A stretch of 64,000 nt of DNA. Origin: Choristoneura fumiferana (Eukaryota > Arthropoda > Insecta > Lepidoptera > Tortricidae). Both the position numbers and the translations under genes were made by a program. Below, piece after piece: positions 56,652 to 64,000 of this stretch. Where the stretch lies: positions 14,133,560 to 14,197,559 of the forward strand of contig NC_133477.1 of the NCBI RefSeq assembly GCF_025370935.1, written 5' to 3'. Positions within the stretch are counted from its first letter, which is position 1. Each line of letters starts with the position of its first letter. The notes beneath the pieces were generated by a model, which ran no database searches, was not told the origin of the DNA, and worked only from the letters and a program-made list of their open reading frames with translations.

Positions 56652-56900
56652 GGGCCAATCAACTATTTTACCGACACTTTGGGCGTCTCCTGCGTTACCA
56701 AAATTGTCTCTGGCGTTACCAAAAAATCGTACTTCCAACAAGATATTTCACGGTTTAATAGTTTAAACTTATGTAGGATGGCATGTATTCATGTACACCA
56801 TCTATTAAATTACAGAAAAAACTTGTTTACTTACAAAAATCTGCAATCGTTTGAAAAATGTCGCGGACAGATTAGTGTCGGTAAAAAAGTTGATTGGCCC
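56652..56900. mobile_element. 249-bp MITE with 4-bp AAAT duplication
   Basis: Inverted ends GGGCCAATCAACTATTTTAC and (complement) GGGCCAATCAACTTTTTTAC, then CGACACT. Flanked by AAAT on both sides (56648-56651 and 56901-56904). The long plus ORF across this region is accidental. Confidence 0.75.
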
Positions 56901-57589
56901 AAATACATAGTACAACAAATTCGTGCGAAGTCACTGGGAATTTTCAGTTCGTTAGTTGCCTGTAGGTGTGACAACGACACGCGCTGTCGCGCGCATCCCT
57001 GTCACAGGCACATCTCGATTACCTTTTGTGTCTACTTTTCTTTTGTTCCTTTTCTGGAATCTGGAACAACGCGACTTTATCTCCGTGATAATGGTTTTGT
57101 TGGCAAAGATAAGACTTCTCGACCAGCGTTCCAACCATTTGTACACTACGAAGAAACGTAGATTTAGTCTTTTATTGTGCAAACAGTCCCAACAGTGTTA
57201 AGAGTCCGCAGCAAGCTTGATTCTCCATACAAATCGTAGTTACGTCCTTATTTTAAAATAACAAGTAGCATCATCATGATTTTTTGTAAATACAATGAGA
57301 TAAGGCATATCTAGGCCTGAAATTAGTTTATGACTCTTGAAATGGTATTACAAAGAAAATAGAACGAGTACAAGTTTTGCATTTTAAGAGCCAAAAACCC
57401 TGTGCAGTTCGGTTAAATACTACGGCCAAAATATAGTTCAGATTGAAGTCAAAACCTATTTCCGGCATCGACTAAACTATGTAGTTTCATAAGAAAAAGC
57501 ATTTTTCCGAAATGATTTTGTGGTTTTCAAATGAGAACGAAACTACGAAAATCAGTAAAAAAACTATACATTTTTTATGCGAATCTGCA

Positions 57590-57904
57590 GCGAATCACTC
57601 TAGCGCGGGGGAACGGTACGGGGGAGGGCGGTACGCGCCGCCCTTTGTCCTTGGTTTACGCTGGCCCTGCGTGTGCGTGCGTCGCTCGTTAGTAGTGACT
57701 CGTCAGCTGTGCGCGAGAGTTACGTAATATTATTTGGTGAATTCTCTTCGTATCATAAACGCGATCTAACTACTTACGACTTGGACTGATAACGGATTTG
57801 ATATTTCTTGGTGATACTGGTGGTGTGTGTGCACATACTGTTCGACGACCTTGGCTTTCTTATATGGACTTTGCATTTTTATGTTACAAAAATGGATTAA
57901 CAGG
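57590..57904 (+). promoter_or_regulatory. GC-rich promoter region and possible 5' exon of the transposase-nuclease gene
   Basis: 57595-57720 is GC- and CpG-rich (GGTACGGGGGAGGGCGGTAC). A good donor, CAGG|GTAAGT, ends a possible exon at 57904. The ATG at 57892 is followed at once by GAT TAA, and the ATG at 57866 gives a frame that stops early in the next exon. A clean coding start is therefore not evident. Confidence 0.45.
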
Positions 57905-58099
57905 GTAAGTACCTACCTAGATGCATTTTAGTCAATATTACCAAGTACTTATAAAAAATGGGTCCATATATCGGCTCGCATACTGACAAACGATGATTTG
58001 GACAAAAAATAATTATGGTTTTACTAGAAAAGAGAAAAGAGTACCTATGCGAACTATGGCGCTCCCATAAAAAATAATTATTAATGTTCTTGTTTCCAG

Positions 58100-61000
58100 A
58101 AGTGAAAAGATCATCGAAGACAAGATTATGGTTATCGGCTCGTAGGAAAAAAAAAGGACCGGCTCGTCATAAAAAAGAAAACATTAATCCTAATAGGTAA
58201 GTTATAACTAGGACAGTAGCGTAAGATTTTCTTCCTTGTCCTCTATTACAAGCTTTTATTTAGTTTCACCTGTCCCGATATTTGTCTGTAATCAAATCTT
58301 GCATTCGACCAACTTCTAGCAGTCGGATTGACTTGAAATTTTGCATAATTATGTAAATTGCGTGACAATACAATAATCTGGTAGCTGACATCCTGGTAGT
58401 CCGGCCAGAATCGTCTCCGAAGGACGGAACTCTTCAACTGTTACAATGTTATCGACTTGTTTTTGGTATAGGTACAAAATAAATGTAGTTTGGGTAACAA
58501 TGCTAGTAAAGTCGACAAAAAGTACAGTCAGCAAAAAAGCTTGTATTAAAAATGAATTTTCGTACTCGTACCTTTATTTATTATTTTGTACGACGTAGGT
58601 ACACCACACAAACTTGTTATTTCACTTATACAGGTCATAGCACTGTAATAGCACATTGTGTATTAGGGCGGTAAGTAAGGTATTACGAACGAAGTATTAC
58701 CTCTGGTAGTCTCTGTTATTACTTTGACTAATGGCGACTGACGTCATTTCACCATGTATGTATTTTTCACATGTGCAGTACGCTTGGCACCGGAGAGCAT
58801 GCCAGTGAGCAGTCTGATAGTGATAACAATACCGATCCTCCACCTCAACCTCTAAATTTAAGCAGGTTAGTGTTTTTATTATATTTTTACTAGTTTACAA
58901 TCTTTTATTTAACTTGCAATGTATGTACCTATGTACTCGTATGTATGTATGTGAGGCTCAAATCCTGCGAGTTGAATTTGACTCAGTTTCAGTGGTCGAA
59001 TTGACTTGAAATTTGGTATACTTATGTGAATTGCGTGACAATACAATAATCTGGTAGCTGACATCCTGGTAGTCCGGCCAGGATCGTCTCCGCAGGACGG
59101 AATTCTTCAACGGTTAATGGCATCGACTTGAAATTTCGTATGATGTAGTTTAATAGGTAACAATGCTAGTAAAGTCGACAAAAAGTACAGTCAGCAAAAA
59201 AAAAAGCTTGAACAGATTTTTTTTTACCAAAAACTTATTTCACAGCTACTTACGTTTTTCACTTGTAGTTTTATTTTCGCTCTTGACTGCAACTGCACTG
59301 AGACTAGTACCTACTCGTACCTATATTGACACGGCTATTAAAGATGATTTCAGTTTATTATCTTGATCGATGTACACCGCACTTCTGTTATTTCACTTAT
59401 ACAGGTCATAGCACTATAATATCCCATTGTTCATTAAGGGCGATAAGTAAGGTATTACGAACGAAGTATTACCTCTGGTAGTCTCTGTTATTACTTTGAC
59501 TAATGGCGACTGACGTCATTTCACTATGTATGTATTTTTTACATGTGCAGTACGCTTGGCACCGGAGAGCATGCCAGTGAGCAGTCTGATAGTGATAACA
59601 ATACCGATCCTCCGCCTCAATTTCAAAATTTTAGCAGGTTGGTGTTTTTATTATTATTTTTACAAGCTTTTACCTTGCAATAGTTGCAATGTATGTACCT
59701 ATGAATGTATGTGCAGGTAAAATCTTGCGAGTTGAATTTGACCCACTTCTTCCACATTTGGTACGGAAAAGTAGTTTGGATGAAAATGCAAGTACAGTCA
59801 GCAAAAAGCTTGTATTAAAAATGTAGTCGCGCGCACAATATGGCACCGAAAATCGAAACGTATTTTTTGCATAGCGTCACCGGCGTTAGAAGTTTTCTGT
59901 AGTAGTGTACGCCTCATAATGCAGTATCAAATATTTTTATTTCACCGTATACTCTGATTTAACCTTGCATGGTATAAATATAACGTAACTTTTTTTTTCC
60001 TTTCAGAAATTTGAGTCCGAGTACTCCGTCCTCGACACCATCATTACAAATTGAACTTGATCATGATAGCAATGAGGAAGTCGTACGTAAAATGACAGGT
60101 CGACGAATTTTCAATGTTCAATATTTATTTGAACAAATGAAGGCTGTGGATCATAGTCCATTTAATTGCAGCTTTAAAGATATGGATTTTGTGAAGGAGT
60201 CGAGAATCGGATTCCAGTCAACTTTTCTTTTCAAATGCAAAATGTGTGGCAAAAAAGAAGCATTTAATAATGAAAAACTAGAGTCTAAAATTAATAAAAA
60301 TGTTGTTCAAGCAGTCGTATGTTCGGGTAGTGGCTTTTCCCAATTAGATGAGCTTTGCGCTCATTTAGATATGCCATGTATAGCGGAGAAAACATTTGGG
60401 AAAGAGAATTTGTTGCTTGGGGATGTTTTAAAAGATATCTCTTTGAAGAGCATGTTTGAGGCAGGACTCGAAGAAAAACAAATGGCAATTGAAAAAGGAA
60501 ACGTAGACGCTGATGGCGTTCCCTACATCACAGTAGTAGCGGACGCATCGTGGGGAAAAAGATCATATCGTACCAGCAATTATAATTCATTATCCGGGGT
60601 AGCGTGCATTATTGGGTATGAAACTAAAAAGGTTCTCTTTTTAGGAATACGGAATTCTTATTGCTCTGTATGCGCTGTTGCAAGTAATAAAAAGATTGAG
60701 GTCAAGAAACATAAATGTTTTAAAAACTGGTCTGGTAGCTCCACAGCAATGGAAGCCGACGGTGTAGTAGAAGGTTTTAAATGCAGCATAAATATGCATG
60801 GCTTGAAATACACCAAACTTATTGGTGATGGCGATAGCAGTGTCATGAGTGCTTTAAACGAAGCATTGCCATATGGCCACTCCACTGCTATACACAAAAT
60901 AGAATGCAGTAATCATTTATTACGAAATTATTGCACTAAATTGAGAAATTTGACAAAAAAAACTGAAAATAAACAAGGACCTGTCCCTATTATCATGAGG

Positions 61001-62361
61001 AAATGCCTAAATGATAACATATTGCGACTACGAAAGGCAATTAAAGGAGCAATAGACTTTTCTTCGAAAATGGAAGGGAAAACTTTTACTGAGAAAGTAA
61101 ATGAATTAAAAAAAGACCTACGAAACGGGCCTTGCCACGTTTTTGGTGAGCATGCCAACTGCAAAACATATTTTTGTAATGGCCCGAAACCAGGCGAAGA
61201 AAACTTCATAGGCCAAATGAAAGATGTGGCTTGTGGTATGACATATACACCGCTATAAGTCCTATTTTAAACAATGCCGAAAGTCTCCTTATGGGGCAAA
61301 CAAACAATATTGTTGAGCAGTTTAATGCACTAATCGCAAAATTTATAGGAGGCAAACGAATAAATTACTCCCTTCGTGGATCTTATGAGTCCCGTTGCTA
61401 CGCAGCTGCTACAAAAAGAAACACCGGGAGTCTTGTAGCAACCATGAGTAAAGTATTAACAAAAAATGAAGAACTGGGGACTTACACGCAGAAGTATGAG
61501 AAGAGGCAGGCAGAAAAGGCGAAAAGAAAATCAAGCCAAGACAAAAAATCAAAACGAAGAAAACGTATCGCAGGACCCGATGAACATTACGGTGATATCG
61601 AAAAAGAACCAGATATGGAAGTTGAGCACTACGAAAAAAGAAAACAAGCACTCTTAGCAGACTTTTCAAAAAGTAAAATAGAACTTGAAAATATCCAAAA
61701 AGATACCGTTGGGCAGGCAACGAACCCTGAATGGATCAAACAACGAAAAATACGCCTTACTGCGTCAGTGTTTGGTCAAATATGTAAGAGAAGAGCTGCC
61801 ACGTCGTGTAAAAATATTATAAAAACACTCTTATATAGCAATTTTAAAGGTAGCGATGCTACTAGATACGGCAATGAGAATGAGCCCATCGCTTTAAAAG
61901 AGACTGAAGCTGCACTAGGAGTGCAAGTATCACCTTGTGGGTTATACATCCTCGAGGAACACCAGTATTTAGGCGCGAGTCCCGACGGAGTCATAGACGA
62001 AGAAACAATTGTGGAGATCAAATGCCCAGCTTCGGCGGCAAATATGACGCCAACAGAAGCTATTTTAAAGAAAAAAATTACTTTCTGTGTGTTGGACGAA
62101 AGTGATCCTCAGAAAATAAAACTGAAGCAAAATCACAACTACTTTTATCAAGTACAAGGTCAGTTAAATATTACAAAAAAAAGATACTGTATCTTCGTGG
62201 TGTGGACTCCAAAAGGCATATTATTCGAAAAAATCGAAAAGGATACAGGATTCTGGGAGAGCATATTAAATAAATTGAGAAAATTTTACATGGAATGCAT
62301 ACTACCTGAAATTATAGATCCGCGTCTACCTAGAAAGTTACCGATACGAGAGAGTTCTTAA
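58100..62361 (+). CDS. Mutator-like DDE transposase fused to YqaJ-type nuclease (frameshifted)
   Basis: Exons: 58100-58196, 58779-58865, 59551-59637, 60007-62361. All GT-AG junctions are in phase, giving about 875 codons. N terminus: a basic block (LWLSARRKKKGPARHKKEN), then twice STLGTGEHASEQSDSDNNTD from a duplicated exon. Transposase: CKMC knuckle; VVADASWGKR with the first D; CSVC...KHKCFKNW zinc insert; LIGDGDSSV with the second D; TNNIVEQFNALIAKF with the E. Then a K/R-rich coiled coil and a YqaJ/lambda-exonuclease-type PD-(D/E)xK core: GASPDG (D 61984-61986), VEIKCP (E 62014-62016, K 62020-62022), YQVQGQLNI. One T seems lost at about 61228-61232 (GGCTTGTGG), breaking the frame between the second D and the E. 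AATAAA is at 62397-62402. No flanking inverted repeats were found, so mobile or domesticated is open. Translation start uncertain. Confidence 0.8.
58310..59710 (+). repeat. Tandem segmental duplication carrying one exon
   Basis: Copy A is about 58310-58950 and copy B about 59000-59700; a partial third copy lies at 59720-59825. Matching blocks include TAGCTGACATCCTGGTAGTC, CAATGCTAGTAAAGTCGACA and ACCTCTGGTAGTCTCTGTTA. The 87-nt exon sits at the same place in each full copy, differing mainly in its last 20 bases. Copy B has about 90 bp extra. Confidence 0.9.
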
Positions 62362-62499
62362 AAATAAGCGAATTTTCATACTTGTATGTATTAAAAAATA
62401 AAACACAATATTGTATGACTTTTTTTATTTTATTCAATACACCCAATCTTCAATGTGTCCAATCAAGTTGATGTTGTAGTCTATAGATATTATACTTTT

Positions 62500-63383
62500 C
62501 ACTTCTCATGCTCGTAAAGTTCGTTTTTATGCTGAGATTAAGCGACATAAAATGACTTTTTATGCTCTAGTGCATAAAATAAAATCTTTGTCTAAGACCA
62601 AGCTAATCAGGTGTCAACCAGCCACAAACAGAAAGTTTTTAACTTTTTTATTTATTTATATAAAACTAAAAATTAACCAAATCAATCAAAATAAATCAAT
62701 AAAATAAAAAATAGAATTATGTATATAGTAATTCATGAAAAATAAAAGAAACATAGTAAGTGAACCATTGTTTCCACTGTTGCTATTTCCTCGAATTAAT
62801 CGAAGTAAAAAGCAGTGTAAAACTCGAGCATTAAACCCATTTTTCCCTCGACGTGTCTATCCACCCTCGCCGTACCGGAACGAACGTCTTAAAATCGTAA
62901 ACGTCGTAAAATGGCTCGTTTTATGCTCTTGTTGTACAATCGACTATTTCACTTCTCATGCTCGTAAAGTGCGTGTTCATGCTGCATCTAGGCAACATAC
63001 AATAACTTTTTATGCTCTAGTGCATAAAGTAGAATCTTCGTCTAAGGTCAAGGCAATCAAGGTGTGAAACCACAAACAAAAGAGTTTCTACATATTTTTT
63101 TATTTTTTTACACCTAAAAATCAATCAAATCGATGAAAATAAATCAATAAAACTAATATAGTAAAGCATGAAAAATAAAAGGTACAAAATAAGTGAACAT
63201 TTATTTTTACTATTGCTATTTCATTTCTTCGCAAGCGAAGTGAAAAGCAGAGTGTAAAACTCTAGCATTGAGCCCATTTTCCCCTCGACGTTTCTATCCA
63301 CCCTCGCCGTGGCTCGGGTGGCTATATGAACGTCTCGGGTAAAATTGCTCGTTTTATGCTTTTGTTGTACAATATACTATTTC
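62500..63383 (+). repeat. U450 units in head-to-tail tandem
   Basis: Unit 1 starts at 62500 and unit 2 at 62950, each with CACTTCTCATGCTCGTAAAG, then TTTATGCTCTAGTGCATAAA, CCTCGACG, CCACCCTCGCCGT and TTATGCTCTTGTTGTACAAT. A third unit starts near 63386 (CACACTTGCTCGTAAA) and breaks off. The period is 450 bp. Confidence 0.85.
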
Positions 63384-63487
63384 ATCACACTTGCTCGTAA
63401 ACAGTGTCGTAAGCTGCAGGCTAACTTGGTTGCAGTCCTTAATAAAACCTAAGGGCCTTTTTTTGGCGTTATGAGTTGTTGCGCGTA

Positions 63488-63556
63488 CTAATACTGCTGC
63501 GCGCGCAGGTTCTGCACGACTAGCAGGAGGACCTCGTGCACGCATGTCAGGCACAT
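63488..63556 (-). other. GC-rich stretch, possible terminal exon on minus
   Basis: On minus an acceptor-like GCCTCCCGCAG precedes a frame reading MCLTCVHEVLLLVVQNLRA and closing in TAG at 63488-63490. The local GC is far above that of the neighbourhood (63480-63610). Any earlier exons would lie to the right, beyond the window. Not recognised; may be chance. Confidence 0.2.
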
Positions 63557-63610
63557 GCTGCGGGAGGCGGAGGGCGGCTGGTAGCTGGCGCTGCCAAGAA
63601 CTGCACCAGC

Positions 63611-64000
63611 GGTATCGGCAATTTTTGTAACAATAATATTTTTCTTTTACACATATACAATTTTACTCGCAAATGTGATGAAAACATTGTAAGTCGCACG
63701 GGCGGTACTATAATTATGAACATCGACCTAGTCCTCAGTCTTTGACTTTGAGCTTCTAATACTCTCGTTCGTAATTTCTTATTAACCGCCCTTAAGACAT
63801 AATGTACTATTACGCCACACCTGGCCATAATGTGAGTTTTACCGCCCGCTATGCGTATGGTAAAACCCACTTTCTGGCAAGGTGAAGACGTAAAATTGTG
63901 TACTCACCATGGGCAGTAAAAAAGTTTTACAGCGTAATGTGTAGTGTAATGTACATTTACGTTTTTGGAACGCCAAATAATATCCTAGCCGGTAGCTGCC
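63611..64000. other. No gene seen
   Basis: TAATGTACTATTACGCCACA and GCAGTAAAAAAGTTTTACAG look like repeat wording (63730-63960), but no second copy is in the window. Confidence 0.3.

Noticed and set aside
56640..57161. 173-codon plus-strand frame
   Set aside because: It starts at GTG, crosses a defined MITE (56652-56900) and has no motif or splice context.
63481..63610. Plus-strand coding exon after GCGCGCAG
   Set aside because: The frame beginning GTTCTGCACGAC meets TAG after four codons and the others have no motif.
57590..64000. Terminal inverted repeats of the transposase-nuclease gene
   Set aside because: I compared likely end sequences on both sides by eye and found no convincing pair; U450 and the tandem duplication complicate the flanks.

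Overview
The window looks like nuclear DNA of a moth or butterfly. It is AT-rich and intron-rich, with GT-AG splice sites. It carries an ommochrome-binding-protein-like gene (a family I know from Lepidoptera), ZAD-C2H2 zinc-finger genes of the insect type, and dense interspersed repeats of familiar lepidopteran kinds. No bacterial operon, rRNA gene or CRISPR array was seen.

Left third (1-26000): a single-exon CCCH zinc-finger gene resembling ZC3H10 (516-1946, +); an ommochrome-binding-protein-like gene on the minus strand (7267-8393) with an in-frame stop near its start; then two ZAD-C2H2 transcription-factor-type genes. One runs on minus (10672-18784, nine exons, 390 aa) and the other on plus (19847-25795, nine exons, 483 aa). 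They lie head to head across about 1.06 kb filled with three copies of a palindromic repeat. All 18 exons were joined by hand; every junction keeps phase and rebuilds intact zinc fingers.

Middle (26000-55000): almost entirely repeats. It holds a tRNA-headed SINE, SINE-like elements that share a LINE-type 3' end, a long-TIR element with a THAP-domain remnant, an internally deleted LTR element and a solo LTR of the same family, an internally deleted RTE-like element, a 5'-truncated LINE with one frameshift, and many MITEs. One weak exon candidate (30088-30437, -) lies here.

Right part (55000-64000): a TATA-like promoter with a possible first coding exon (55911-56000), then a multi-exon gene for a Mutator-like DDE transposase fused to a YqaJ-type nuclease (58100-62361). 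This gene has a tandemly duplicated 87-nt exon and a single-base frameshift between the second D and the E of the catalytic triad. It is followed by a 450-bp unit in tandem that also occurs dispersed at 39.7 and 54 kb.

The genes form no evident shared pathway. The best leads are the transposase-nuclease gene with its duplicated exon, the nine-copy palindrome family that crowds the divergent ZAD promoter region, the intronic tRNA-like hairpin, and several MITEs datable by clean target-site duplications.
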